From: Pseudobacter ginsenosidimutans
GTDB lineage: Bacteria > Bacteroidota > Bacteroidia > Chitinophagales > Chitinophagaceae
Direction of reading: 5' to 3'
NCBI RefSeq assembly: GCF_007970185.1
Contig: NZ_CP042431.1
Location: forward strand, 4,836,001 to 4,900,000
DNA: 64,000 nucleotides
Both the position numbers and the translations under genes were made by a program. Shown here one piece after another: positions 44,969-55,319 of the stretch. Each line of letters opens with the position of its first letter. Position 1 is the stretch's first letter. The notes under the pieces were generated by a model. It was not told the DNA's origin, made no database searches, and saw only the letters and a list, made by a program, of their open reading frames with translations.

Positions 44969-47900
44969 ATGCCAAAACCTGCTCAATTGATGAGAATGAT
45001 GAAACTGAGCTTTTTCCTGCTTTTTGCTGTGATGCTATCTGCGCATGGCACCGGTATATCGCAGACGGTAACGCTTTCCGGTAAGAACCTCACCCTCAAA
45101 CAGGTTTTTGCCGCCGTAAAAAAGCAAACAGGCTATGTGCTATTCAGCAACGATGAACTGATGGCAGAAGCCAAAGCAGTTACCCTGAACGTGCGCAATA
45201 TGCCACTGATGGATTTCCTGCAAACTGTTTTCAGGGAACAAACACTGGACTTTGTAGTGCAGGCGAAAACCATTTTCCTGACCAGGAAACAACAAAAGAG
45301 TAATGCATCGCCCGATGCCTCAACAGATCCGGGTCCGATCAAAGTGCAGGGAAGGATCGTGAATGAAAAAGGAGAACCACTCACCGGTTCCGTTACTATC
45401 AAGGGCACAGGGAATGGAACGGCCACGTTGGAAGATGGAAGATTCTCCCTTACTGTGGAGCCCGGCACCTCACTCGTTTTTTCTTCGGTTGGATACAAAC
45501 CCATTGAAGTGAAGGCTAAACCCGAAATGGGTGCAGTGGTGTTGAAAACAAGCGATTCCAAACTGGATGAGGTGATCGTGAAAGCCTATGGTACTACCAC
45601 AAGACGGCTCAATACCGGTAATATCAGCAAAGTAACCTCTGAGCAGATAGAGCGGCAACCTGTTACCAATCCGCTGGCTGTTCTGGATGGAAAGGTGCCT
45701 GGTCTGGTAGTAACACAAACCAACGGGCTGCCCGGTGGTCAGTTCAAAGTGGAGATACAGGGACGGACCTCTATCGACAAAACTATCTCTGATGATCAAC
45801 CGCTGTTTATCATAGATGGGATACCTATGCCAACAAATAATGATCCCATCAACCGGCAATGGTCTGCATTGGGGGCCCCGGATCAGAACAGGCTCTACAA
45901 TGGCGGCCGCCTGCATGGTATGAGCCCTTTCAGCAGCCTTAATCCTAATGATATAGAAAGTATCGAAATACTGAAAGGTGCTGACGCCACTGCAATCTAT
46001 GGTTCAAGAGGTGCAAACGGCGTTCTCATCATCACTACCAGGAAAGGAAGATCCGGCATATCTAAACTGGACGTCAATATCAGTACGGGTATAAGCAATG
46101 TGGCAAGGAAAGTGGAATATCTTTCTACCTCCCAATATGTGGCTATGCGTAAAGCCGCTTTTGAAAGCGATGGAATGACGCCAACTGAAGCCAACGCATA
46201 TGATCTTCTCGTGTGGGACACCACCAGGTATACAGACATGAACAAACTCATATCCGGGAATACTGCCTCATTCACCAACGCCAACCTGTCTTTTTCCGGA
46301 GGAAGCCAAACGGTGCACTACCTGCTCTCTGCCAATTACCGTCACCAGGGTACAGTACTGCCTGGAAACAGTGCGGATAAGACCGGCTCCATGCATTTCA
46401 GCATGGGCACCAGTTCCCGCAATCAGAAATTCAAAGCAACCATTACCGGAACTTATTCCTCCGGCACCAATAACCTGATCACTGTTGACCTGGCAAACCG
46501 TATGTCTTTACCACCAAATCTCCGCGTTTATGATGAAGCAGGCAATCTTGCCTGGAATGAGGGTGGCATCATTACACAGGATGGACTGCTGCCCAATCCT
46601 GTAGCTTTCCTGAACAATACTTATGAACTCAAAACAAAAAATCTTACCAGTTCATTACAATTGAGCTATGCAATCCTGAAAGGTCTTACCATCCGCACCA
46701 ATCTCGGGTACAGTGCCATTCACACTAATGAGATGGGGCTGGGACCTAAATCCGGCGCCAATCCGCTGAGTTTCGGGCAACGTGTTTCCGAGTTCAATAC
46801 GAATGAGTTTGTAAGCCAGATCATCGAACCACAACTGGAATACAATACACAGGTAAAAGGGTCGAAGATCAACCTGTTGCTCGGAGGCAGTTATCAATCC
46901 AATAATGGCGAAGGGAATATGATCCGCGCAGCAGGCTACAATAGTGATAATCTCATGACCTCCCTCATGGGTTACACCGCCGTGCACGCCACCAGGTACA
47001 GATCGGAATACCGCTATGAAGCTGCATTTGCGCAACTGAATATCAACCATAACAGCAAATACATCCTCAATGCTGCAGTGAGAAGGGATGGCAGCAGCAG
47101 ATTTGGGCCTGATAAACGATTTTCCAATTTCGGTTCAGTAGGCGCTGCCTGGTTATTTTCCGGCGAATCTATCGTTAATGAACAAGCGCCCTGGCTGAGC
47201 TTCGGTAAACTTCGCAGCAGCTATGGAATTACGGGCAATGATAAGATTGCTAATTACCAGTTCCTCGATACCTGGATGGCGCCCACCTATACTTATGATG
47301 GTAGCTCTGGTTTGTATCCTGCGAAATTATTCAACGGAGAATATCACTGGGAGAAGTCGAACAAATTTGAAGTGGCCCTGGAACTCGGTTTTGTGAAGGA
47401 TAAAGTGTTCGTTACTGCCAACTATTATCATAACCTTAGTTCCAATCCGCTGGTGCAGTATCAGCTTCCGGCGGTTACGGGCTTCACCAATGTAGTGAAG
47501 AATCTGCCTGCCAAAGTAAGCAACACAGGATGGGAGCTGACACTCAATACCAATAATATCGATGTGAAGGATTTCTCCTGGACCACCAGTTTCAATCTCA
47601 CACTACCCAAAAATAAACTCGAGTCTTTTGACGATCTGGAGAATTCCTCCTACAGCAACACGTATGTAGTGGGAGAGCCGTTGGACCTGATCTACAAGTA
47701 CCGGTACCTGCGCGTGAATCCTGAAACAGGATTGAGTGAACTGGAAGATAAGAACAAGGATGGTATGTTTGTTCCTGCCGATGATTACCAGGTACTGGGC
47801 AGTCTCAATCCGAAATATTATGGTGGTCTTTCGAATACGATCAAATACAAAAACTGGCAATTCGATTTCCTGTTCTCGTTTCGCAAACAAACAGGTTTCA

Positions 47901-48292
47901 GTTACCTGAATGAAGTGGGAGGGCCACCCGGAGGCATGAGCAATATCCCTGTAAAGATGGCCGGATTCTGGACCAAACCCGGCGATGATGCCCCTTTCCA
48001 GCGATTGACACAAACTTATGGAGATGCCTATTTTTCCTGGAGCAATATGATGTGGGATTCAAACAGACCCTATGAAGACGCTTCCTTCATCCGGCTGAGA
48101 AATGTGCAGCTTTCATGGATGTTGCCAGACCAATGGGTAAGACAATGGAAGATGAATAATGCACGCGTTTACGTACAGGCACAGAACCTGCTCACCATCA
48201 CCAGCTATGAAGTGGGTGATCCTGAATCGCAGGCGCTGCAATCCACACCTCCATTAAGAACAGTTGTCTTCGGATTACAATTATCATTTTAA
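44969..48292 (+). CDS. SusC/RagA-family TonB-dependent transporter with STN domain (locus 2)
   Basis: A 1107-residue outer-membrane transporter. Signal peptide (about 1-30, MMKLSFFLLFAVMLSAHGTG), STN domain (about 35-95, VTLSGKNLTLKQVFAAVKKQ), carboxypeptidase-regulatory-like domain (about 115-190, VQGRIVNEKGEPLTGSVTI), plug with SIEILKGADATAIYGSRGAN, and a 22-strand barrel ending in QLSF. I chose the ATG at 44969 because the signal peptide follows it; the frame is open further upstream but without signal character and across the competing hairpins. SusD follows at once. The STN domain fits regulation by the upstream ECF/FecR pair. Confidence 0.96.
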   Translation: MPKPAQLMRMMKLSFFLLFAVMLSAHGTGISQTVTLSGKNLTLKQVFAAVKKQTGYVLFSNDELMAEAKAVTLNVRNMPLMDFLQTVFREQTLDFVVQAKTIFLTRKQQKSNASPDASTDPGPIKVQGRIVNEKGEPLTGSVTIKGTGNGTATLEDGRFSLTVEPGTSLVFSSVGYKPIEVKAKPEMGAVVLKTSDSKLDEVIVKAYGTTTRRLNTGNISKVTSEQIERQPVTNPLAVLDGKVPGLVVTQTNGLPGGQFKVEIQGRTSIDKTISDDQPLFIIDGIPMPTNNDPINRQWSALGAPDQNRLYNGGRLHGMSPFSSLNPNDIESIEILKGADATAIYGSRGANGVLIITTRKGRSGISKLDVNISTGISNVARKVEYLSTSQYVAMRKAAFESDGMTPTEANAYDLLVWDTTRYTDMNKLISGNTASFTNANLSFSGGSQTVHYLLSANYRHQGTVLPGNSADKTGSMHFSMGTSSRNQKFKATITGTYSSGTNNLITVDLANRMSLPPNLRVYDEAGNLAWNEGGIITQDGLLPNPVAFLNNTYELKTKNLTSSLQLSYAILKGLTIRTNLGYSAIHTNEMGLGPKSGANPLSFGQRVSEFNTNEFVSQIIEPQLEYNTQVKGSKINLLLGGSYQSNNGEGNMIRAAGYNSDNLMTSLMGYTAVHATRYRSEYRYEAAFAQLNINHNSKYILNAAVRRDGSSRFGPDKRFSNFGSVGAAWLFSGESIVNEQAPWLSFGKLRSSYGITGNDKIANYQFLDTWMAPTYTYDGSSGLYPAKLFNGEYHWEKSNKFEVALELGFVKDKVFVTANYYHNLSSNPLVQYQLPAVTGFTNVVKNLPAKVSNTGWELTLNTNNIDVKDFSWTTSFNLTLPKNKLESFDDLENSSYSNTYVVGEPLDLIYKYRYLRVNPETGLSELEDKNKDGMFVPADDYQVLGSLNPKYYGGLSNTIKYKNWQFDFLFSFRKQTGFSYLNEVGGPPGGMSNIPVKMAGFWTKPGDDAPFQRLTQTYGDAYFSWSNMMWDSNRPYEDASFIRLRNVQLSWMLPDQWVRQWKMNNARVYVQAQNLLTITSYEVGDPESQALQSTPPLRTVVFGLQLSF

Positions 48293-48301
48293 ATGATCGA
48301 C

Positions 48302-49690
48302 ATGAAAAAAATATTGCAGTTTTCCATTTATACTTTTTCCATTGCAGGCATGCTTCTGTTCACTGCCTGCGAGAAACATATAGAGATCGATAATCCAATC
48401 GATCAACTGGTAACAGGAGATGTTTTCAGGGACTCTGCCTCTGCGGAAGCCACGGTAATAGGGCTCTACAGCCAGCAGAACAGTTTTATAGGGATGTTCA
48501 TGTATGGCGCATTGTCTGGTTACGCTACATTGCTTCCTGCCCTGAGTTCGGATGAATTGTATCCTACAACCCTTGCGCGATACCAGCCATTTGCATCGAA
48601 TGATATTGCCGTGGATAATGCAGATATACAAACCAACTGGAGCAATGCCTACAATATCATCTATCATGCCAATGCTATTATCCAGAACCTCGGGGCTTCC
48701 ACAGAACTCGATACCCGTTTGAGAGACCGTTTGTCTGGCGAAGCCAAATTCATCAGGGCATTGAACCTGTTCTATCTCACTTGTGAGTATGGTCCTGTTG
48801 CCATGCCACTGACCACTGATTACACTGCCAATGCCATGATCAGCAGGTCCGACACCGCTACTGTATTGAATCAGGTAGTGAAAGACCTTAAGGATGCAGA
48901 ACAGGGACTTCAGCCCGGCTATACTTCCGTGAATAAATTACGTGCCAACAGGTATGCTGCCACTGCATTATTGGCAAGGGTATATCTTTTCCAACGAAAT
49001 TATGAGGCGGCTGAAGCGGCAGCCGGTACGGTGATCACAGAAGGTGGTTACCAACTGGCATCTGTAAACGCTACTTTTTCTCCCGGCAGTACCGAGACCA
49101 TCCTGCAGTTTGCACCTGGCATTACAGGCTCCTGGAATACGCCTGATTTCAGTTTGTTCTTTCTCTCAGGATATTCTCTCACCCCAACACTGATGGCGGC
49201 TTTTGAAGCCAATGATCTCAGGAGGAATAGCTGGACACGTCATTATACGGCTAACGGTGAAGATTGTTATGCGCCTTACAAGTATAAGATCGCCTATGCA
49301 AGCAATGGCATCGAATACAATATTGTGCTCCGGATGGCCGAGCAATATCTGATCAGGGCTGAAGCAAGGGCGCAGCAGGATGATCTGGCCGGCGCTATCT
49401 CTGATCTGGATAGGGTCCGTGAAAAAGCAGGTATCACATTGATAGATGATACCAATCCCAATATTGGTAAACCTGATCTGCTCGAAGCTATATATCATGA
49501 GAAACAAATAGAATTCTTCGTTGAATGGGGGCATCGTTGGTTCGATATAAAACGATTGGGCATTGCAGACGCCATCCTCAAAGATATCAAGGGTAGCACC
49601 TGGCAGGCTACCGATGTGCTGTTCCCGGTGCCACAGTCGGAAATAAGGATCAACACCAAACTCGATCAGAATCCCGGATATAAAAAATAA
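48302..49690 (+). CDS. SusD/RagB-family outer-membrane lipoprotein (locus 2)
   Basis: A 462-residue surface lipoprotein, lid of SusC-2. The signal is MKKILQFSIYTFSIAGMLLF, lipobox Cys in FTACEKH. SusD hallmarks are NPIDQLVTGDVFRDSASAEA after the Cys, the helix SGEAKFIRALNLFYLTCEYG, and the C-terminal DLLEAIYHEKQIEFFVEWGH. The ATG at 48302 begins a standard lipoprotein signal; an ATG at 48293, directly after the SusC stop, is also possible and adds three residues. The TlpA gene follows after eight bases, so the three genes should be one operon. Confidence 0.96.
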   Translation: MKKILQFSIYTFSIAGMLLFTACEKHIEIDNPIDQLVTGDVFRDSASAEATVIGLYSQQNSFIGMFMYGALSGYATLLPALSSDELYPTTLARYQPFASNDIAVDNADIQTNWSNAYNIIYHANAIIQNLGASTELDTRLRDRLSGEAKFIRALNLFYLTCEYGPVAMPLTTDYTANAMISRSDTATVLNQVVKDLKDAEQGLQPGYTSVNKLRANRYAATALLARVYLFQRNYEAAEAAAGTVITEGGYQLASVNATFSPGSTETILQFAPGITGSWNTPDFSLFFLSGYSLTPTLMAAFEANDLRRNSWTRHYTANGEDCYAPYKYKIAYASNGIEYNIVLRMAEQYLIRAEARAQQDDLAGAISDLDRVREKAGITLIDDTNPNIGKPDLLEAIYHEKQIEFFVEWGHRWFDIKRLGIADAILKDIKGSTWQATDVLFPVPQSEIRINTKLDQNPGYKK

Positions 49691-49698
49691 ATAGAAAA

Positions 49699-50886
49699 AT
49701 GAAAACATTAAGATTGTGCATCATCACTGCAGTATTGGTGATGCTGGGCGGCGCATTGCCTGCACAGCAAAAGAACAGGTCATTTGTAATCAAAGGAACC
49801 TTAACGGAAATCCAGGAAGGAAAGGTTTTCCTGGCCTGGCAATCGGGGAGTAAACGGCAGTTTGACTCTGCCATTGTGAAAGGAGGGAAGTTTGAATTTA
49901 AGAATGATATTTATGAGGACTATCTTTTTGCCAGGGCCTCCCTGCTGGCTGTAACTAAGAAGCAGATAGAAGATGCTGTACCAATTCCTATGTCTGATCA
50001 AAATGTAGTGGAAGTTTATGTTACGCCCGGCTCAACTACTACAGTAAGGGGATCGGTGAAGCTGCAGGAGGCAACTGTGAAAGGCCCGAAGGTGCAGGAG
50101 GAATTTGCGTTACTGGAAAAGGAAAAACAGCCGCAGATGTCGGCACTTGCGGCTAATGGTGAGCGTTGGATGCAGATTGTATTGGCCGGTGAGGAAGGGG
50201 CGAAAAAAGACAGTATTGCATTTTTTCAGAAAAGAGGCGATAGCATCATGGGAAAGATCAACGGTATAGAAACTGCCTTTATTGAAAAGCATACGGCTTC
50301 CCTGTTAAGCCTGCAATTATTGTTCAACATGGCTATGATATCGTTCGACCAGCATGACCCTCTGACTGTCGAAGAGTCATTGAACAGGTTGACGCCCGCG
50401 CTTCAAAATTCTACTGAAGGAAAGATCATCAGGAACAAAGTAATTACAGCCAGGTCGCTGGTCATTGGCCGTCCTGCGCTCGATTTCAATATTCCCGATA
50501 CTTCCGGAAAACCGGTCCGTTTGTCTTCTTTCAAAGGAAAATATGTTCTGGTTGAGTTCTGGGCCAGTTGGTGCGGGCCATGCCGTGCACAAAACCCTCA
50601 TTTACTGAAAGCGTATGAGCAATTCAAAAATGAAAAACTGGAATTTGTTTCTGTGTCCATAGACGACAACAGGAAAAAATGGATGGATGCCATTCATCAC
50701 GATAAGCTGCCCTGGATCCAGCTTAGTGAACTGAAAGGCTTCGAGAGTGCTGTGGCTCTGCAATACAATATATCATGGATACCGCTGAACTTCTTGCTGG
50801 ACCCGGATGGTGTGATCATCGGGAAAGATCTGCGTGATGGAAAATTGTCGGAAAAACTGAGTGAAATATTCAAGACAGAGAAATAA
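49699..50886 (+). CDS. TlpA-like disulfide reductase with DUF4369-like N-terminal domain (locus 2)
   Basis: A 395-residue exported redoxin. Signal peptide (about 1-23, AVLVMLGGALPAQ), an N-terminal DUF4369-like domain (about 28-130, FVIKGTLTEIQEGKVFLAWQ), a helical middle, and a C-terminal TlpA thioredoxin domain (from about 255, GKYVLVEFWASWCGPC with the active CGPC). It probably reduces disulfides in the periplasm. It closes the sigma-FecR-SusC-SusD-TlpA set, and the same kind of enzyme, with a different domain fusion, is also found in locus 1. Confidence 0.93.
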   Translation: MKTLRLCIITAVLVMLGGALPAQQKNRSFVIKGTLTEIQEGKVFLAWQSGSKRQFDSAIVKGGKFEFKNDIYEDYLFARASLLAVTKKQIEDAVPIPMSDQNVVEVYVTPGSTTTVRGSVKLQEATVKGPKVQEEFALLEKEKQPQMSALAANGERWMQIVLAGEEGAKKDSIAFFQKRGDSIMGKINGIETAFIEKHTASLLSLQLLFNMAMISFDQHDPLTVEESLNRLTPALQNSTEGKIIRNKVITARSLVIGRPALDFNIPDTSGKPVRLSSFKGKYVLVEFWASWCGPCRAQNPHLLKAYEQFKNEKLEFVSVSIDDNRKKWMDAIHHDKLPWIQLSELKGFESAVALQYNISWIPLNFLLDPDGVIIGKDLRDGKLSEKLSEIFKTEK

Positions 50887-50919
50887 ACTGTTATAGCCTG
50901 AACTCCTTTACCACAATAA

Positions 50920-50951
50920 AAAGGCGTCTCACAAAATGTTGAGACGCCTTT
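50920..50951. terminator. Bidirectional terminator between TlpA-2 and the WG-repeat gene
   Basis: Perfect 11-bp stem AAAGGCGTCTC (50920-50930)/GAGACGCCTTT (50941-50951) with a 10-base loop. The minus strand continues into TTTTTATT, so it ends the WG-repeat transcript; on the plus strand only TTT follows. Confidence 0.75.
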
Positions 50952-50977
50952 GCAATAATAGGAATTCAAAAATCGTA

Positions 50978-52204
50978 TCAATCCCAGTAGCGGGTCCCAT
51001 TGCTATGTGCAAACCCCAGTAGCCTTTCTCCATTCGGGTCTTCATACACTGAAAGAAAATCTTTGAAGTAAGGGCTATAGCTTCCGTATAATTTCTTATG
51101 CGGGAAAATTTCCTTATCAATTTCCAACATAAGTATCCAGGTTCCGTCCAGCCGTTTCGCGGAAATGTACTGGCCTTTTTCAGCCCTTACGTCAAGGAAT
51201 TTATGGTTGTTCACTGTGTTGTTGTCGAGCCGCTTTATCGTCCAGACACCATTCTTCTTAAGTCCGAACACTTCCTGGTATTTCAGGTCAACAAGCGAAT
51301 CGTACACCGTTGGAATCAGGATGTCTCCATTCGCAGACAGTAATCCCCAGCCTTGTTTGTTTTTGAGCAGAACGGTTGACCAGGCTGATCCGAAATGGAT
51401 TTCTCCTTCTACAGGCCTGGGTGGAGTGTTCAATGCATCTCCTTTCGCGAAAGGGTATGCGATCTCCCATTGCCGGTTCCTTAAACAGAATACAGCTTCA
51501 GTACCCAGCTCAGTAACCGTATGCTTACGCACCAGTGAATCGAATACGGGCTCCAGTAATTGTGTTCCTCCCAAAGTAATGAGTCCTTTTTTACCATTTT
51601 TTACAATATAAAAAGCGGAATCTGTGCCATTGTGATCTGCAAACTGGTAGATTGCATCGGCTTCATAATCGAGACTGTCTGTTTTATTGTATATGTATTT
51701 GCCATTGGTGAATACAGGCTTCTCTTTGATGATCCTGAATCTTCCTTTGGAGATTTCCTGTACATTGTATTTTACCGGATACCCGATGAGTTCTTCTATC
51801 TGCGGCGAGTGTACGGGGTCTCCGGAGATCTGTTCAGTTTTCTTGTTATCTACATGATACAGATAACTTTTTTTGTCCCGGACAAGGTAGAAAGTCCGGG
51901 CATCGGCTTCTGCAATATCGTACTGGCAGGGTGCCAACACTTTTCCATGGCGATCGATCAGTCCATATTTACCTTTCTTTTTTACGATACCGATGCGTTG
52001 TTCAGGCAGTCCATCCGTTGCTTCGAAACGAAAGAACCACCTGGCTTCTTCCCAGACAGGTTGTATCAGTATTTTCTTTTTGGAATCGCAGTATCCCCAG
52101 AGTTTACCTTTCCGGTAGGGGATCAACTGATAAGAATTCTCCTGTGCAAATGCAGGAAAAATGGAAATGATGAGGGTTAGGGCTAAAACTGTTTTCTTTT
52201 TCAT
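50978..52204 (-). CDS. Exported WG-repeat protein
   Basis: A 408-residue exported protein with a signal peptide (about 1-19, MKKKTVLALTLIISIFPAFA). It carries at least four WG-type repeats, each ending in a G(K)xWG or GxxGL element followed by a strand (for example KLWGYCDSKKKILIQPVWEE, KYGLIDRHGKVLAPCQYD, GLITLGGTQLLEPVFDSL, WGLLSANGDILIPTVYDSL). WG repeats probably build an all-beta, KWG-type fold; their ligands are unknown. I chose the ATG at 52204, where the signal peptide begins; an upstream frame adds 29 residues without export character. Confidence 0.85.
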   Translation of the reverse strand: MKKKTVLALTLIISIFPAFAQENSYQLIPYRKGKLWGYCDSKKKILIQPVWEEARWFFRFEATDGLPEQRIGIVKKKGKYGLIDRHGKVLAPCQYDIAEADARTFYLVRDKKSYLYHVDNKKTEQISGDPVHSPQIEELIGYPVKYNVQEISKGRFRIIKEKPVFTNGKYIYNKTDSLDYEADAIYQFADHNGTDSAFYIVKNGKKGLITLGGTQLLEPVFDSLVRKHTVTELGTEAVFCLRNRQWEIAYPFAKGDALNTPPRPVEGEIHFGSAWSTVLLKNKQGWGLLSANGDILIPTVYDSLVDLKYQEVFGLKKNGVWTIKRLDNNTVNNHKFLDVRAEKGQYISAKRLDGTWILMLEIDKEIFPHKKLYGSYSPYFKDFLSVYEDPNGERLLGFAHSNGTRYWD

Positions 52205-52360
52205 AAGGTGGGGTAAAAATAATATACAGCCGGAGAATTTTTTAGCATCACTTGAATAATTATATGAGTCAATACAGGAGAGAGCGCTCAACCGGGTATT
52301 TGGGGGTCGTTGTTTTGTGAATTCAGGTCTTTGAAGTATTTTTCCCGAAAATACAGTTCA

Positions 52361-55129
52361 ATGGTCCGTTCCCTAAGCCTTTTCATCTTTCTTTTCTTTG
52401 CATTTTTTCAGTTTAATTCTTCACTATTTGCGCAATGTTCTACCGGGATGACGGGGGAGTACAAAATTGGTCCGGGTGGCAATTATTCAACCATTCAACA
52501 GGCCCTGGACCATCTCTCCGAAAATGGAGTGAAAGGTAATGTGGTCCTTGAACTGCAGAGCAATTACCAGAGTAATGTGGAGAGTTTTCCATTGACCTGT
52601 AAGACCATACCCTGCAGTGGAGAAACGCGGACCATCACACTGCGGCCTGAACCTGGAGCCATCAATATCCGTGTTGCGGGTGATGATCCGTTGACCATTT
52701 TCAATCTACTGAATGTGGCGGGATTTATCATTGACGGACGACCCGGCGGACAGGGAAATAAAGGGGAGCTCAGTTTCGAGAACACCAATATGTCCGGGAA
52801 TACCTTCCGCTACTGGCATGGTTCTTCCTGGAATCAGTTAAAGTTCCTCACAATAAAAAGTGTGATCCGGAACCAGTTTAGTGGTGTTATACATTTCGGT
52901 GGCTCAGATTCCGCCACAGGAAACAATTTTAACCGGATAGAGAACTGTGATATAACGGCGGGGGCTACCCATCCGCAGAATGGCGTGTATAGTGCGGGAG
53001 AATATGAAAAACCCAACAAGGGCATCGTGATAGACGGTTGTAATTTTATCGATATTTTCAGCCACCTCGAACGAAGCTACAGCATTTTAGGAGGCGCCAA
53101 TACAGATAGTATGGTGATCACCAACAATAGTATCTACCAAACTGCTCCCAGGACTTTTTCGGAAGTCCGTTACAATGTTGAAGCGGGAGGGATCATGATC
53201 AGTGAGAGTTTTTTTGGCGGGCATTTGATAGAGCATAATTTTATTGGCGGTTCTGGGCCTAAGGCCGCCGGAAGCTATTCGGAATACAGCGGTGATTTCC
53301 GTTTTCAGGGTATAGTTGTGGTAGGAACAAATCGCCGCGCCAAACCTGTTACGATAGCTCATAATACTATCGCCAATCTCTTACTGACGGCGGTTATGAA
53401 TCAACATTCCATGATCATGATCGGCGATTATATGATCAGCAGAGAGGTTTATTTCAATGGCAAGATACTCAACAACGAATTGGGATTGATCAATGATGCA
53501 AACAGTATCCGTATCAACAGACCTGAAGACGGTCATTGCCGGGCATTGAATCTTACCAGCCTGGTGGGTGATTCTGTTCTGGTGGAAGGAAATTCCATCG
53601 GCGGATTTTCATCACAGCAGGTATCGTCGGGTTATTTTGAATTGTCCGGCATTTTTATTTCAGGGGGCGCTATATCCCAGCTGACGATCCGGAATAATAC
53701 CATCCGGAATTTTTTGAACAATAGTACCTCAAACCTCAGCGGTATCAGGGTTACAGGCGGTAGTAATTTCCTGAGCGACACGCTTACCATCGCCGGCAAT
53801 CTTATTGAAGAATTGAGAGTGACTCAATCCGGAAGCGGCTCTACTTCAGCGGGGATCTTCTATGCCGCGCACGGGTTGAGTAAAGTAAAAATAAAGGCCA
53901 ATAAAATCAGGTCTCTTTCCGTAGTGGATGGCACCAATTATTCACCGGAAGTGTCCGGGATCTGTGTTTTCCATTTTTCCAGAAAGGGCAGCAGTTTTGA
54001 ATATCTTGAAAATGAAATTTACGACCTGCAGCAGGCCAGAGCGTCCGATTCGCGAAATACCGAAATTACGGGCATCTATGTTGAAAATGCAAATGGACAG
54101 GAGGTAACTCACCATCTCAGCAGGAATTATATCCATCACCTTACTTCAGAGGACCCTTATATCAACTATTATACAAGTGTGCGTGTAGCGGGCATTACCA
54201 TTTATGATGCGAAGGCCACTACCACAGTGGATAACAACATTATTTTCCTGGGAACATTCAAAACCGGAAAATCAAATCCCTTATGCATTCCTTTCATAGG
54301 TATTGTAAACAGGGCAGGAAATAATCAATACCTCCATAATACCATTCTGATTACAGGGGAGAGCAGCATTACGGGTTACAATATGGATCATTTTTCAACC
54401 GGATTCTTGTTGTTTGAGCCATCACAGCAAAAGAGATTGCTGGCGAACAATATCATAGTGAACAACCGTAGCAATGCTGCCGGTGTAAATGGCAAGCATA
54501 GCATCATGAAATCATATGGAAATGATCTCGCCAATTTCGTATCCGATCATAATTTGTATATGTGTCCGAAGGAAAACGAGATCTTTGATGGATACGGCGC
54601 CACACGCGATGAAAGCTTTAGTAACTGGCGTGCACTCACAAAACAGGACATGCATTCCTTTGTGGCTGATCCCGCATTCAGGAATAGCAGTGCTGTGCTG
54701 GGTGAAACAGATCTTCATCTCCAGCAAACCAACCCGGCTGAAGGCGCGGGGATCAATACGTTCACCACATTGTATGATTTTGATGGACAGCTTCGCGCTG
54801 ATATGACACCGGTAGATATCGGCGCTGATGCAGGGGCCTTTGCAGGGATCAATCCGCAGGATACGATCCGGATAGAAGAAAATCTATCACTTTCGGCTTA
54901 TCCCAATCCGGTTAAAGACCGGATGTTGTTGAAGGTTTATTCCAAACAAGCCGGAGCAGCCACTGTTACCGTTTTTTCCTACGCTTCAACTCCTGTATAT
55001 GTGAAAAGTTTTCAGGTGAAGGAAGGAGAAAACAGCCTTGACGTACTCACTTCTTCCTGGCCTCCGGGATATTATGTATTGAAAGTAGTGGTAGGAAATG
55101 CAACCAGTGTAATTCGTCTCATGAAATGA
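52361..55129 (+). CDS. T9SS-exported parallel beta-helix protein
   Basis: A 922-residue secreted protein. Signal peptide (about 1-24, MVRSLSLFIFLFFAFFQFNS), an N-terminal segment YKIGPGGNYSTIQQALDHLS that resembles the start of parallel beta-helix enzymes (pectate-lyase-like), many short repeats with N-x-I-x-N patterns in the middle (NNSIYQT, NNTIRNF, DNNIIFLG), and a C-terminal type IX sorting domain (from about 845, LSAYPNPVKDRMLLKVY, ending ATSVIRLMK). No catalytic residues can be named, so it may bind rather than cut. The ATG at 52361 starts the signal. A terminator follows. Confidence 0.85.
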   Translation: MVRSLSLFIFLFFAFFQFNSSLFAQCSTGMTGEYKIGPGGNYSTIQQALDHLSENGVKGNVVLELQSNYQSNVESFPLTCKTIPCSGETRTITLRPEPGAINIRVAGDDPLTIFNLLNVAGFIIDGRPGGQGNKGELSFENTNMSGNTFRYWHGSSWNQLKFLTIKSVIRNQFSGVIHFGGSDSATGNNFNRIENCDITAGATHPQNGVYSAGEYEKPNKGIVIDGCNFIDIFSHLERSYSILGGANTDSMVITNNSIYQTAPRTFSEVRYNVEAGGIMISESFFGGHLIEHNFIGGSGPKAAGSYSEYSGDFRFQGIVVVGTNRRAKPVTIAHNTIANLLLTAVMNQHSMIMIGDYMISREVYFNGKILNNELGLINDANSIRINRPEDGHCRALNLTSLVGDSVLVEGNSIGGFSSQQVSSGYFELSGIFISGGAISQLTIRNNTIRNFLNNSTSNLSGIRVTGGSNFLSDTLTIAGNLIEELRVTQSGSGSTSAGIFYAAHGLSKVKIKANKIRSLSVVDGTNYSPEVSGICVFHFSRKGSSFEYLENEIYDLQQARASDSRNTEITGIYVENANGQEVTHHLSRNYIHHLTSEDPYINYYTSVRVAGITIYDAKATTTVDNNIIFLGTFKTGKSNPLCIPFIGIVNRAGNNQYLHNTILITGESSITGYNMDHFSTGFLLFEPSQQKRLLANNIIVNNRSNAAGVNGKHSIMKSYGNDLANFVSDHNLYMCPKENEIFDGYGATRDESFSNWRALTKQDMHSFVADPAFRNSSAVLGETDLHLQQTNPAEGAGINTFTTLYDFDGQLRADMTPVDIGADAGAFAGINPQDTIRIEENLSLSAYPNPVKDRMLLKVYSKQAGAATVTVFSYASTPVYVKSFQVKEGENSLDVLTSSWPPGYYVLKVVVGNATSVIRLMK

Positions 55130-55137
55130 TAAAATGC

Positions 55138-55175
55138 AAATGCTGTCTCCTGGAAAAAGAGGCAGCATTTTTCTT
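55138..55175 (+). terminator. Intrinsic terminator of the beta-helix gene
   Basis: AAATGCTGTCTC (55138-55149) pairs with GAGGCAGCATTT (55159-55170) with one T-G pair, loop of nine, then TTCTTTATTT. Confidence 0.78.
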
Positions 55176-55319
55176 TATTTCTTGTTCAGGAAGAATTGCC
55201 TTCCGGTAGTAGGGCTTCCCTCAGGTCACTTCCTGAAAAGTGAATTTCCTATCCACTTCAACGGTAGTTGAGAAAACCCGGCCAGGCTGGTGGTATCCGC
55301 GCCATCAAACACCCTTTTT

